From positions 124,001-188,000 of the forward strand of contig JBGAKH010000009.1 of the NCBI GenBank assembly GCA_044224515.1: a DNA stretch of 64,000 bases, read 5' to 3'. This DNA comes from JBBATK01 sp044224515 (GTDB lineage Bacteria > Bacteroidota > Ignavibacteria > Kapaibacteriales > NICIL-2). Below, piece by piece: positions 35,046 to 45,500 of this stretch. Positions within the stretch are counted from its first letter, which is position 1. The number at the start of each line of letters is the position of its first letter. A program made the translations under genes and the position numbers. The notes below the pieces were generated by a model, which was not told where the DNA came from, did not search any database, and was given only the letters and a program-made list of their open reading frames with translations.

Positions 35046-37907
35046 ATGAACCGAGCATTAAGGCTCAAGCATTTACATAGCTCCATTCTGGGGCTCTTGG
35101 CGTTTGCTGTATGTAGTCTTAGTCTTCATGCACAGCTTAAGGTTGATGCGGGTCCGGACGTTTTTGTTTGTGAAGGCTTTGCGTCGAAGATTGGTGCAAC
35201 CTACAAAGGTGGTACACCTCCGATACGATTTCAATGGTCCCCGGCGATTGGATTAAATGATGCGACGTCTCAAACACCGATTGTCAATCCGGTCCAAGCC
35301 TTAACGCAATATGTCGTAACATCGACAGATGCTACCGGTGCAGTGTCGGTAGACACAGTCTTGGTTACAAAGAACCCGGGCATCGTAGCCGACGCAGGCG
35401 TCGACATTCAAGGTTGCGTAGGAGCTATGGTCACGCTTGGAGGCAAGCTGGTTGCTAGCGGCGGAACCGGTCCTTATAAATATCAATGGCTTTATTTGCC
35501 TGCAAATGCGAGTTCAAGTGCCGACGCCAATCCAACATTCGTTCCAACCAGAAGTGGATACGCGCGCTACGTTCTGCATGTTATGGATGCGGTTGGATGC
35601 GACAGTTGGGATACGATTGAAGTTCAAGTAAACCAACCGATGAGTGTAGCGATTGGCACCTCAGGTGCCGAAGCGTGTGCATTTAGTCCACACAGTCTCG
35701 GTGGACTTGGAATTACAAGTGGTGGAACCGCGCCCTACCGTTTCAAGTGGACTCCGGAGCGTGGTTTAAGCTCGCCGATCATTTCGAATCCCACTGCATT
35801 TCCCGATACCACAACAATGTACACGCTGACGGTTACCGATGCATTGGGATGTGCGAAGAGCGATAGCGTTCTTGTTCGCGTGAAACCTCGCATACGCACC
35901 AAGCTTACAAAAACTTTTACGGTTTGTCCAAAAACTCGCGTTGAGTTAGCTGATAGTTCTTTTGTAAGTGGCGGAACCGGACCTTATACCTATAAGTGGT
36001 CGAGTCTGCCGACGCAGTTTATTAGTAATGATTCGATTGCGAATCCATACACAATTCCCGATGATAAGTACAGTGGACAGGCCTTGTTTACGGTAGATAT
36101 TACGGATGCTTTAGGTTGTAGTATTAGGGATACGGTTTTCGTTAATGTTACACAAGCTCCGAGTGCCTACTTCAGAACAACGCCCACCGTATGCCAAAAT
36201 GATACGGTTGACTATGGGGTAACCGGAGCTGACTTTTATCAGTACAAATGGACTATAGTTGGTGGTGATCCTATTGGTCCTATCAATCGTCAAAATGTAA
36301 GAGTACGTTGGACTCAAGCCGGTTTTGGAAAGATAGACTTGGTGGTGTATGATCCGGTTAGTAATTGTACGTCAAGCGGAACAAACACGACTATAGTCAA
36401 TCCAAATCCGACGCCGAAAATTACGGTGAATGGAGTAACCACGATTTGTACCGGAAGCGGTGTCACGACCATATTGGATGCCGGTCCGGGCTATGTACAA
36501 TACCGTTGGTCTTCGGGTGAGACTACGCAGAAAATCATCGTTACGCATGGCGGTGATTACGTGGTCTTTGTGCGTGACGCCAATGGTTGTCGCAATAAAT
36601 CTGAACCTGTACGCATCTTAGAAGTTAGTCCTCCGAAACCTGTCATTAGTGGTCCTTTGAAAATCTGTGGTGGAGTGAAGGCACAGCTCCATGCTACACC
36701 GGGTTTCCGTCAATATGCATGGAATACAGGAGAGACAGATTCAGTTATAACCATTACGGGTCCGGGCAATTACAGTGTCATGGTAAGTGACACTATTGGT
36801 TGCACAGGTGTTTCCGAAGTGTATACTGTTGTACCACGTCCGATAATGGTCAGCACAGGTGGAGACCCGAACTTCGACGCCGTCGAAACCGGCTTAAGTT
36901 ATCCGCCGAAGGAAGTGTTCTATAAGAACACGACGACGGAAGATTTGGTCATTGATTCGCTGGTAATGTTAACTACAAATGTTGACATCGTTATTAAGTC
37001 CTTGCGTGTAGGCTCTACAACAATTGCACCATCGGCAATCCATGGACTTCGAGTGCAGCCTGGTCAGGAGCTGACTATCGAACTCGAGTATAATCCGACA
37101 ATCAAGGACGTGAATACGTACGAGTTGCTGCTAAGTGTTGTGTCTCCCTGTGAGGACAAAGTCAGCATCAAAGGTAATCTTGCTTCCTATGATAAAACGA
37201 TCTGGGGTACAGCCTCGATTCCTGCAACCAGTGCCAAACCGGGCGATCGATTTAGCTTCCCTTTGTGGATTCAATTTGATTCACCGCAGGATTCCGTCGA
37301 GGATGCCACGCTGTTTATCAACCTACGTGTGAACGGTTACATGATGGATATTGTTGACGACGCGGGTGGTAGTATCGTGAGTATTGATACCCTTGCCAAC
37401 AGCTGGAAGGTCCTACACTTCCGTTTTGATCATTTGACAATTAAGTATAGCAGTCCTTTCTTGCTGACAAACGTGAACGCTTTAGCTCTAGCTTCGCGCA
37501 AATTGATCGACACAATATTTGTCGACGATCGCTCGGTACGTTGGGAGCAGGGGAGTGTATTCCTTAAGAAGCCACGTGTTCGTACCCGAAACGGCATGTT
37601 GACGTTAGAGACCTATTGTTTCCCGCATGATCTCGTGTACGCTCCGGGTGGTCTTACACAAATGCACGTGAGTCCGAACCCCGTTGTTGAAGATCTGAAC
37701 GTTTACATCAACAGTGCCGAAGAGCAACTGATGCGTATTGAGTTGTTTGCACCTGATGGACGTCTCCTAAAGACTGAGACTCTGGACGCTACTGCAGGTA
37801 GTCAGTTGTTACGCATGGATGTCAGCGACATCAGTGCAGGTGTTTATCCTTTGGTGCTCCACAGTGCGCAAGGATCACGTACACAACACGTCGTGATTTG
37901 TAAATAG
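35046..37907 (+). CDS. T9SS surface protein with PKD/Ig-like repeats
   Basis: 953 residues from the ATG at 35046; an ATG 21 bases earlier is possible. The signal peptide is in SSILGLLAFAVCSLSLHAQ. Four PKD/Ig-like repeats fill residues ~30-380, each built around SGGTGPYKYQW-type strands, a V-T-D-A-x-G-C end and the next domain. Two W-[SN]-[ST]-G-E modules follow near 486 and 557, closely similar to those in the two upstream giants. A beta-rich segment follows (~620-860), then a T9SS type A tail (VSPNPVVEDLNVYI, DISAGVYPLVLH) ending HVVICK. Adhesin or matrix role inferred. Confidence 0.84.
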   Translation: MNRALRLKHLHSSILGLLAFAVCSLSLHAQLKVDAGPDVFVCEGFASKIGATYKGGTPPIRFQWSPAIGLNDATSQTPIVNPVQALTQYVVTSTDATGAVSVDTVLVTKNPGIVADAGVDIQGCVGAMVTLGGKLVASGGTGPYKYQWLYLPANASSSADANPTFVPTRSGYARYVLHVMDAVGCDSWDTIEVQVNQPMSVAIGTSGAEACAFSPHSLGGLGITSGGTAPYRFKWTPERGLSSPIISNPTAFPDTTTMYTLTVTDALGCAKSDSVLVRVKPRIRTKLTKTFTVCPKTRVELADSSFVSGGTGPYTYKWSSLPTQFISNDSIANPYTIPDDKYSGQALFTVDITDALGCSIRDTVFVNVTQAPSAYFRTTPTVCQNDTVDYGVTGADFYQYKWTIVGGDPIGPINRQNVRVRWTQAGFGKIDLVVYDPVSNCTSSGTNTTIVNPNPTPKITVNGVTTICTGSGVTTILDAGPGYVQYRWSSGETTQKIIVTHGGDYVVFVRDANGCRNKSEPVRILEVSPPKPVISGPLKICGGVKAQLHATPGFRQYAWNTGETDSVITITGPGNYSVMVSDTIGCTGVSEVYTVVPRPIMVSTGGDPNFDAVETGLSYPPKEVFYKNTTTEDLVIDSLVMLTTNVDIVIKSLRVGSTTIAPSAIHGLRVQPGQELTIELEYNPTIKDVNTYELLLSVVSPCEDKVSIKGNLASYDKTIWGTASIPATSAKPGDRFSFPLWIQFDSPQDSVEDATLFINLRVNGYMMDIVDDAGGSIVSIDTLANSWKVLHFRFDHLTIKYSSPFLLTNVNALALASRKLIDTIFVDDRSVRWEQGSVFLKKPRVRTRNGMLTLETYCFPHDLVYAPGGLTQMHVSPNPVVEDLNVYINSAEEQLMRIELFAPDGRLLKTETLDATAGSQLLRMDVSDISAGVYPLVLHSAQGSRTQHVVICK

Positions 37908-37964
37908 GTCTGCGTAGGACATCGTCTCGATGAGCTAAGCTCCTGTTAATTTTATGAATTGGGC

Positions 37965-37972
37965 TATATTTG
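37965..37972 (+). promoter_or_regulatory. Bacteroidota -7 promoter element
   Basis: TATATTTG, a perfect TAnnTTTG, 63 bases before the dual-OmpA start. The expected start of transcription (about 37976-37978) falls at the edge of the next hairpin. Confidence 0.65.
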
Positions 37973-38001
37973 TACAGCACAGGCCTTCGGCCTGTGCTGT
38001 A
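37973..38001 (+). promoter_or_regulatory. 13-bp hairpin at the predicted 5' end of the mRNA
   Basis: TACAGCACAGGCC pairs perfectly with GGCCTGTGCTGTA across a TTC loop. It may end the preceding T9SS transcript, or form a 5' stem-loop on the dual-OmpA transcript, since a perfect -7 element touches it. Confidence 0.5.
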
Positions 38002-38034
38002 TTTCGTTAGGGAAAACCCGGTTCTGGAGCATTC

Positions 38035-40194
38035 ATGCGCGTTGTTGTCTTTGTTCTTACATGTTTTATTCTCAGTAGTGCTGCGTTCGCACAAGACGCC
38101 GCCACACGAACAAACAAAGTTCCCTTCTTGTGGGTCGGAGCCTATGCCGACTTCAACCGCAATATTTTCAGTCCGAACTTCTCCTCCTTTCCCAACGTCT
38201 TCCGTTGCGATTCATCCTATCTCTTTCAAAATGGCACAGGCTCGGGTGTCTCATTGGGTGCACTTGTTGAGTACCCACTCTTGTCGTTTATGACTGTTGA
38301 GGCACGAGTCGGCTACTGTAGTTTGGGAGGTCGCCTCAGTCGAGTTGTACCTATCGGAAACAAAGCCATCACAGGTAGTACCTCAGGCACTATTGATAAA
38401 GCTGAAAGTGAACACGAGTTGGTTGCCAGTCTAAGTGCAATAAGTGTTGAACCGTTGTTGAACTTTTTGCTCTTTGGCAAAGTCAGAGCAAGCGTTGGAC
38501 TACGTTCGGCGTTCTTGGTGTCGTCGACCTATACTGAACAAGAAACCTTGCTCTCCCCATCGTACGCATACTTTATCGAGGATTCGACTCGGGTACGTAA
38601 TCAATCGTCCGGACTCATTCCAAATGTGAACTCGATGCAGTTGGCTGCTGTGGTTGGTTTAGGATTCGACCTGCCGGTTGGTAAGCGGGCAACCCTTACT
38701 CCGGAGGCTCGATATAATATGGCTTTGTCGAAGATCTCGGATGTTGACTGGTCCGTTTCGACAATACAATTCGGTGCTTCCTTCCGCTATGTGTTGTATA
38801 AAGCTCCTCCGCCAATGCTCATCAACGATACGTTGTATGAGCGCGACACAACCCACCAAACTGACATTCGCTTTAGCGAGAATCGTATTTACTTGAAGGA
38901 TAGCAGTAGCTCAGTCGAACAAAAGAGCAACTTTGCCGATGATCAAGAATATGTTCATCGCACACGCACGATTCAGTTACACTATGTGCATGAGCAACCG
39001 AAGCTCGCTGAGTTGGATCTCAAGATTCAAACAATGGCCCAAGGCTCGGACGGTAAGTCCATCGCACTGAGTTCGTTTGTCATTGAGGAAACGGAATTGG
39101 AGGAGAATTATCCGCTACTTCCGCACGTGTTCTTTCCTGAAGGTTCGGCGGAGTTGAATCAGACAAAAATGAAGCAACTTTCTGCTCAGGATGCAGCCGC
39201 GTTCTCGGAGTTTCGTATGGAAGGCAGATCTACTCTCGACGTGTACTATCATTTGCTTAACATCGTCGGGTCTCGAATGCAGATGAAGAATAGCGCCAAG
39301 CTGACACTTGTTGGCTGCAACAATGGAATTAACGCGGAGAAGTCGAATAAGGAGTTGTCGCAGAAACGCGCAGAGTCTGTCAAAGACTATCTCGTCAACA
39401 TCTGGCATATCGATCCTTCCCGGATTGCCATTCGTTCGCAAAATCTTCCGAACTCTCCGTCAAATCTCAATACTACCGAGGGACAGGAAGAGAACAGACG
39501 TGTTGAGCTGGTATCGAACGAGTTTGAAATATTGCGGCCGGTCTCGATCAAAGATCTAACTGTGAAATCCAGTCACACTCCTGTTGAGATTATTCCAACC
39601 GTCACCAGTGAGGCAGGCGTGAAGAATTGGAAGGCAACGATAAGTCAAGACGGCACGGTGCTACGCAGTGCCAAAGGTGAATCTACACCGGAATCAGTCG
39701 TCTGGAAGCCGGCTGAAGAACCATATCCAAAGAATGATCATCCGGTTAGCGTAAAGTACAGCGTCACGGACAAGAGCGGCCAGACAATCGATGCAGAATC
39801 AAGATTGCAAGTCCAACAATTGAGTGTGCGTAAGAAGCGCGTTGAACAGAAGGATGATAAGCGTATTGATCGCTTCTCTCTCATCGTGTTTGACTTCAAC
39901 AAGGCGGACCTTAATGCCGACAATAAGAGTATCGTTCAGGACGTGAAGGCTCGCATTCATGAAAATTCGACTATCACAATTGCCGGTTATGCAGACCGAA
40001 GCGGCGAAGCTGAATATAATAGGGAGTTGGCTCGACGTCGCTGTCTTGAAGTGCAGAAAAGCGTGGGCTTAAACGACAAGAACTCCACTATTCAACCGGT
40101 TGGTAGTGATACCCTGTTGTTCGATAACTCAACACCGGAAGGTCGCTCATACTGCAGAACAGTTCAAATCGTGATCGAAACTCCGGTCAATTAA
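38035..40194 (+). CDS. Outer-membrane protein with two OmpA domains
   Basis: 719 residues. The signal peptide is MRVVVFVLTCFILSSAAFAQ. Residues ~25-255 form an outer-membrane barrel. The first OmpA-like domain (~360-500) has VFFPEGSAELNQ, LVGCNNG and NKELSQKRAESVKDYL; the usual T-D pair is C-N, so the diaminopimelate-binding Asp is missing. A beta-sandwich segment lies between (~510-630). The second OmpA domain (~640-719) has VFDFNKADLN and IAGYADRSGEAEYNRELARR with Asp and Arg both kept. Only the second domain is expected to bind peptidoglycan in the standard way. Double OmpA domains recall proteins of T9SS or gliding machinery, but the identity is not shown. Confidence 0.86.
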   Translation: MRVVVFVLTCFILSSAAFAQDAATRTNKVPFLWVGAYADFNRNIFSPNFSSFPNVFRCDSSYLFQNGTGSGVSLGALVEYPLLSFMTVEARVGYCSLGGRLSRVVPIGNKAITGSTSGTIDKAESEHELVASLSAISVEPLLNFLLFGKVRASVGLRSAFLVSSTYTEQETLLSPSYAYFIEDSTRVRNQSSGLIPNVNSMQLAAVVGLGFDLPVGKRATLTPEARYNMALSKISDVDWSVSTIQFGASFRYVLYKAPPPMLINDTLYERDTTHQTDIRFSENRIYLKDSSSSVEQKSNFADDQEYVHRTRTIQLHYVHEQPKLAELDLKIQTMAQGSDGKSIALSSFVIEETELEENYPLLPHVFFPEGSAELNQTKMKQLSAQDAAAFSEFRMEGRSTLDVYYHLLNIVGSRMQMKNSAKLTLVGCNNGINAEKSNKELSQKRAESVKDYLVNIWHIDPSRIAIRSQNLPNSPSNLNTTEGQEENRRVELVSNEFEILRPVSIKDLTVKSSHTPVEIIPTVTSEAGVKNWKATISQDGTVLRSAKGESTPESVVWKPAEEPYPKNDHPVSVKYSVTDKSGQTIDAESRLQVQQLSVRKKRVEQKDDKRIDRFSLIVFDFNKADLNADNKSIVQDVKARIHENSTITIAGYADRSGEAEYNRELARRRCLEVQKSVGLNDKNSTIQPVGSDTLLFDNSTPEGRSYCRTVQIVIETPVN

Positions 40195-40520
40195 GAATAT
40201 GGCGGAGCCGGGGTACTTGTCCTTCCGCATGCAGACCGGACTAAGCACCTACTCTCAAGAGACATTTATTTTAAGCGGTAGCCTGCGGCTACCCCTTGTT
40301 TCGCAGGGCTCGGATCACAGACCGGCTGGGTCTTTCCCAATCACTGAACCGAGCATTGATGCAAGGATGTTGTGGAGTTAGGAGGATTATCTCCTTTCTT
40401 GAAGAGATGTTGTAATTCGGGGAAGGTCGAAGGGGTAGGTTTTCACGTAGACGCGTGTGCATTGTAGAGGAAGGGTCTTCGCAGTGAGAGGATCACAACT
40501 CGTTGCAGGCACATTCGGTC
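40195..40520. other. Convergent intergenic region, 326 bases
   Basis: Separates the dual-OmpA gene from the convergent FN3 gene. It contains the palindrome at 40277-40293; nothing else supported. Confidence 0.4.
40277..40293. terminator. Short-loop palindrome, T-less terminator candidate
   Basis: GGTAGCC-TGC-GGCTACC, a perfect 7-bp stem between two convergent genes. No T-run. Confidence 0.45.
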
Positions 40521-42329
40521 TTAAGGCTTGCGACCGCCGGGTCGTTGACGAAGGTAGATCCATTCTTTGATGTCTCGACTCGGTACTTTACTGAGTAAAG
40601 CGCGTGAGCGTACCCGCGGTGAGGGTTGACTGAAGTCTCCGCTCGAATCCGTGCACACCAATTCATACCAATAACTACGAAGTGGAATAACTGTCGAGTC
40701 CGTAAACTGTGTCGTGTTGGAGCTAAGAGCTTCGACGTTAAGTGTACGTGGAGCACGAGTCGTGTCTTCATATCGATTCACGATGTAGCCACTCACAAAG
40801 GGCGATGGAGAGGGGTACCATGAAATCGTGATCAGACGCGCCTGGGGACTTGCCGCCATTGGAGTTGGGGCTACTATGGTCTTCATCATGCTAGAGAATG
40901 CGTGCACAGGCTCAGACCAAGCACTACTGTTTCCTCGTAGATCTGTAGAGCGCATACGGTACCAAAGACTTTTCGATGCAAAGGCCCGAACGGTGTCGTC
41001 GAACTCATGTTGAGAAGACAATTCCATTATAGTTTGGTACGGACCGTCGTTATACTCGCTGCGCTGAAGCTCAAAGCCATGCAGGTCTCTGGAAGAACTT
41101 GGTGACCAGCGAAGATGTACCACGTCCGCGCTGCGACTGCATTCTATGTAATCGGCATTGAGGGGAGGACTAAGATCCACAATGGGCGTCCTGTAATCGT
41201 AGGAGAGACGTCCTTCGATGCCGTTTTTATCGACACTGGCAATCGAGTACGCGATGAAATCCGCTGGCACATCGCCTAAAAAGTCGTTGTAGGACCGGAC
41301 TTCAGGTCCAATCAACTGTGGGTTAACCAATGACTTGTTTGTGTTTCCCCATGTGCTTCTATAGAGATTGAAGCCTGCTATTGAGCTGTCGGTGAAAATT
41401 TTCCAATGAATAGTTACTCGGTTTTCTGCGATGTCGGTATGTGTAATTCTTGGGGCTCGGTAGACCTGTTTTTGTTCGGAACCGAGCGGTCTGACTGATA
41501 AAATGGAAGATTTTAAGCTTTCGCGACCGAAAACATCAACGGAACTCAGGACATATTCATACTCTTTGCCGGGAAGCAAACCACAATCATCAAAAAAAGT
41601 AAAAGCATTTCGATCACCAGAGCGAAACAAGCTAATCGCAGCTGTTTTATTGAGCTTGGTAAAAACAGCATCCGGGCTAGATCGGCGATAGATATTACAG
41701 CCCCTTATTCCGTTTTGTAGAGCTGAGTCGGTGGACCAACTGAAGTGAATACAGCCTACATCCGGTTTCGCTTGGATGCGTGACGGTGCTGAAGGAGCAG
41801 GAGACCTTCCGGGCCACACTGCGGTCAGTTCGGCCAGGATATGTCCTTCAGTACTTACTCGATAGTCGTAAGGCGTTGAAAATTTGCAAGATGTGTCGGA
41901 AAAGGAGAGTCCGAGCACTAGAACGTAGGCACTGGGTTCGATGATGGCCATGGTGGCCAGCTTTGAGCAGGCTTTATTGCGGATGTCGAGAGGGGCACGT
42001 TCACTCGAAGCTATGTTAATCATTGATTGCAGGCTATCGGGTTGAACGTGTAAAAGCAGCGATTTCCACTCTTCTTCGCGCAAACGTGTTACTCGACCGA
42101 CGGTTTGGAAGCGATCTTTTCCACTCGGACTACGCGACACTGTGTAACTGAAGGGTAAGGGTCGGTCAACCGGAAGTGTCCACTGCAAAGCCACTCCATT
42201 TGGAGTACCGACAGCCCACAAATGTGGTGTTTCGGGACCGGCATTCCAAGCTTGTCCGAGCACAATTGAACCAAGACTCATCAGGTTCAAAAGTGCAGCG
42301 AAACAAAGACGAAGTGGGTGAGTGGACAT
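40521..42329 (-). CDS. Exported multi-domain fibronectin type III protein
   Basis: 602 residues. The signal peptide is in LCFAALLNLMSLGSIVLGQ. Residues ~35-580 form about five fibronectin type III-like beta-sandwiches, recognisable by repeated W/Y pairs: VALQWTLPV, IHFSWSTDS with NIYRRSS, VTIHWKIF with FNLYRSTW, VHLRWSPSS with FELQRSEY, and ITISWYPSP with YIVNRYED. I see no T9SS tail at the end (ending RQRPGGRKP), so it may stay in the periplasm or be attached otherwise. It converges on the dual-OmpA gene and is divergent from the giant GEVED protein. TTAATTTG lies four bases before the ATG and could be a -7 element of a nearly leaderless message. Confidence 0.75.
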   Translation of the reverse strand: MSTHPLRLCFAALLNLMSLGSIVLGQAWNAGPETPHLWAVGTPNGVALQWTLPVDRPLPFSYTVSRSPSGKDRFQTVGRVTRLREEEWKSLLLHVQPDSLQSMINIASSERAPLDIRNKACSKLATMAIIEPSAYVLVLGLSFSDTSCKFSTPYDYRVSTEGHILAELTAVWPGRSPAPSAPSRIQAKPDVGCIHFSWSTDSALQNGIRGCNIYRRSSPDAVFTKLNKTAAISLFRSGDRNAFTFFDDCGLLPGKEYEYVLSSVDVFGRESLKSSILSVRPLGSEQKQVYRAPRITHTDIAENRVTIHWKIFTDSSIAGFNLYRSTWGNTNKSLVNPQLIGPEVRSYNDFLGDVPADFIAYSIASVDKNGIEGRLSYDYRTPIVDLSPPLNADYIECSRSADVVHLRWSPSSSRDLHGFELQRSEYNDGPYQTIMELSSQHEFDDTVRAFASKSLWYRMRSTDLRGNSSAWSEPVHAFSSMMKTIVAPTPMAASPQARLITISWYPSPSPFVSGYIVNRYEDTTRAPRTLNVEALSSNTTQFTDSTVIPLRSYWYELVCTDSSGDFSQPSPRVRSRALLSKVPSRDIKEWIYLRQRPGGRKP

Positions 42330-42445
42330 GACTCAAATTAAGTGGAAAATTGTACCAAATTCACTTTTTTTAAGCGTGGTGCAAGGTGCTGATACTGAAG
42401 TGCTTGAGATGGAAACTCGATGAGCTTTTTGTCATTGTTTTTTCG

Positions 42446-42475
42446 TTTGCAAATAGTCAAGGATACACTATATTG
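42446..42475 (+). promoter_or_regulatory. -33/-7 promoter of the giant surface protein
   Basis: TTTG (42446-42449), 19 bases, then TATATTG (42469-42475), fitting the Bacteroidota TTTG/TAnnTTTG arrangement with one base missing. It predicts a 5' leader of about 70 bases before the ATG at 42551. Confidence 0.6.
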
Positions 42476-42550
42476 TTATCGGGACGAATCCTTCTTTTTT
42501 CTGAATCAAACAATCTATTTTATCATTTCCTCACTAACTAAGGGCGTAGT

Positions 42551-45500
42551 ATGAATTCGTTTATACGAATCAGTAGACTCGTGGCTAGTGCAGTTGCTTT
42601 TATGCTTGTGATGTTTGTCATGAGTTTAACAGCGAACGCACAGTGTTCACCGAGTTACCAGTACGGAGCCATGGGTATAACAAACTTTACCATGACTTCC
42701 GGCTCAACGACCGTCATTAACCGTACGTCGGTTTGTGATATTACAACGCAGGCATGGACCGCGGTAGCAAACGGCGCGTTCAATACCGGTGTTAACGGTT
42801 CGGTACAACTTGGAAAAACCTACAACTTTTCCATTTCCGGTTTGAACTATCCGGGATACGATCCGACAGCATACTCTTTTGTATATGCTATCTGGATTGA
42901 CTTGAATGGTGACGGCAATTTCCAAGCATCCGAGCGTGTTGCTGTAAACGGCAATGGTTCATATTTCTATCCAACCGCAACAGGATCGTTCACAATACCG
43001 TGTACCGCTTCATCGGGAACGATGAAGATGCGCGTTATGGGTAACTACTACTACAGCTATGCAACCGGTCAAACCGGTTGGCAGCCGGATGACGCTTGCG
43101 GAGCGTACTGGTACGGTGAGGCGGAAGATTACACCTTGACAGTACAAGGCGATATGGGTGCAACATTCCCGAACAGCACAAGCCCGACAAATATTTTGGC
43201 TCCAGGTTCGATCTATTCTGGAACAAATGGTGGCTTTGTAAACGTTAACATTCCGACAGGAACTTCAGCGTACATTACCTACCGCATTCTAGGTCCTTTA
43301 CCGAGCACGAATGCAGTGTTTACTGCGTTGAATCCTTCAAACCCTGCTGATACGACAGTTCCTTGCACAGGCTCAGGTCAGTACAATCAGTACATCACAA
43401 GTGCTAAGGGTCCATACGCTGGCGCAGGTGGTGCAATTGACTTGACGGGTGGTTCGGTTATTCCGGGCGCATATCGATTGGAAGCATCGTTCGTTAAATC
43501 CAGTGGTTGTAGCTCTTTCGTGGCTACCAACTTCTATATTCCGCTGCCGTGGGATCTTTCAATTTCCAAGATCATCACACCGGCTTCTAACGGTTCACCG
43601 CAGTTCTACAAGTACCCCCGTGGAGTGCCTATCTCCATTTCTTGTAGAATGCAAAACGTTGGTCAAAACAAGATTACACAGTTCCGCGTCATGGATGAAA
43701 TCCGTGATCAGAGCGGAAACGTGATCCGTCGTGACACTTTGAATTACTCTAGCGCTACTGGCCTAAACACAGGTGATGAAGTTGGATCTGACGCTATCAG
43801 CGGTGGTTTCCCTAACTTTACCACAACGACGACCGGTGTGTATAGCGTCGTATTCCGTACTGAGTTGATTGGTGCAACAGATCAACAGCTGACCAACAAC
43901 GTAGCTCCACAAACCGGTGCTTACAACTTCGAAGTACAGTACGACATCGAGTTGGCAGCTGATGCCTTTTTGAATCCGAATGCTTCTACTCAGATCTTTG
44001 TTGGTCGTCCGGTTCGCCCAACCGTTCGTTTGAAGAATAATGGTTTGGCTGATGCTTCAGACATCCCGACCACAATGGTTATCAAGAACAGCGCCGGCCA
44101 GGTTGTGTATCAAAATCAAATCACAATCCCTGACTGCTCACGTGGTTTGACAACCGGTGCCAACTTCCCGTTCTGGACACCGAATGCAGTTGGTAGCTAC
44201 ACGATGTGTTTCTACATCGCACTCACAGAAGATGCTGTTCACACGAACGACACACTCTGCACAACACTGAATGTAGGCGACGCGTTGAATGGTACCTATA
44301 CCATTGGTACGTTGAACGCCGGATCTTCACGTAACTTCAACACCATTCAAGAAGCTGTAAACAATCTGTATGGTAGTGGTGTTTCCGGTCCGGTTGTGTT
44401 CGAATTGACAGATGCTAACTATACCGTTGGTGCGGGTAACACAAGCAGTGCTTTCCCGGCTCTTGATTTGACCAGCCGTATTTCCGGTATCTCCAAGGTA
44501 AACACAGTAACATTCCGTCCGTCTTTGATCCAAAGCCTTACACGTGGTTCTGTTTCTGTGCGTCTCATGTCCGGTAACGGTATCGGCTTCAACTTTGGTC
44601 AAGCGTACATCCCGCTTAACGGAAATGCTATTGCATTGACACAGCCGCTTCCAGCGAACGCAAACTTCCCGGGTTACTTCATTTTTGACGGCGGTTCACA
44701 GAAGTCCTTCCGCTTCATGCTCGACGTAGGCAGCCAAACACCGGCTCTCTTGCCGCAACGTGCTGTATTCTACCTTGGTAACGGTACGTCAAACGTTACA
44801 GTTAAGAACTGTATGATTGAGAACTATCCGCAATCAACAGCGTCTTACGCCAGCGCATTGCCGATCGTTCGTTACTTGGCTCCGAACTTTACCTTCGAAA
44901 CAGATGTTCGCACCTTGTCATCAGGTCCGGAGAGCTTCTCGGCAGGTATCGTTTCTCGTGCGAAGGTTCCGAGCAATCAGGGTAACAACTCGCTTGGACT
45001 CGACACACTGTCAAATAACTACAATCAGTTCATTGGCAACGAAATCAGTGGCTTCGGTTATGGTATCGTAAGCATTGGTATGGGTCCTCTGTTCTACAAT
45101 GACATTGCAACAGGCGGCAATCCGCGTTTCCAACGCTACTACAACGTAGGTACGGTTATCAGTGGTAATGTGATCACAAGCGTTCGTCGTGCCGGTATCT
45201 TCACAGGCTATGGTGAAAGCGAAGTCATCAACAACAACCGCATCATGAACGTTGGTATCGGCGCTACGGCAATTGGTGGCCAAGCAGCAGGTATCATGGT
45301 TGGTGGTGAAGCACGTCCGGGTCAACTTTGCTACAACAGCATTAAGCCTACAGTAGCTCGCAACGAAGTGTCCAACATTTCGTCTGATGTTGCTTCTCAA
45401 GGTATCTATGTTGAGCAAACAATGAATTCCTTCGTTAATCCGGCAGGTGGTAACGTAAGCTTCCCGAACGCAAATGAAGCTGCAAACATCACAGGTAACT

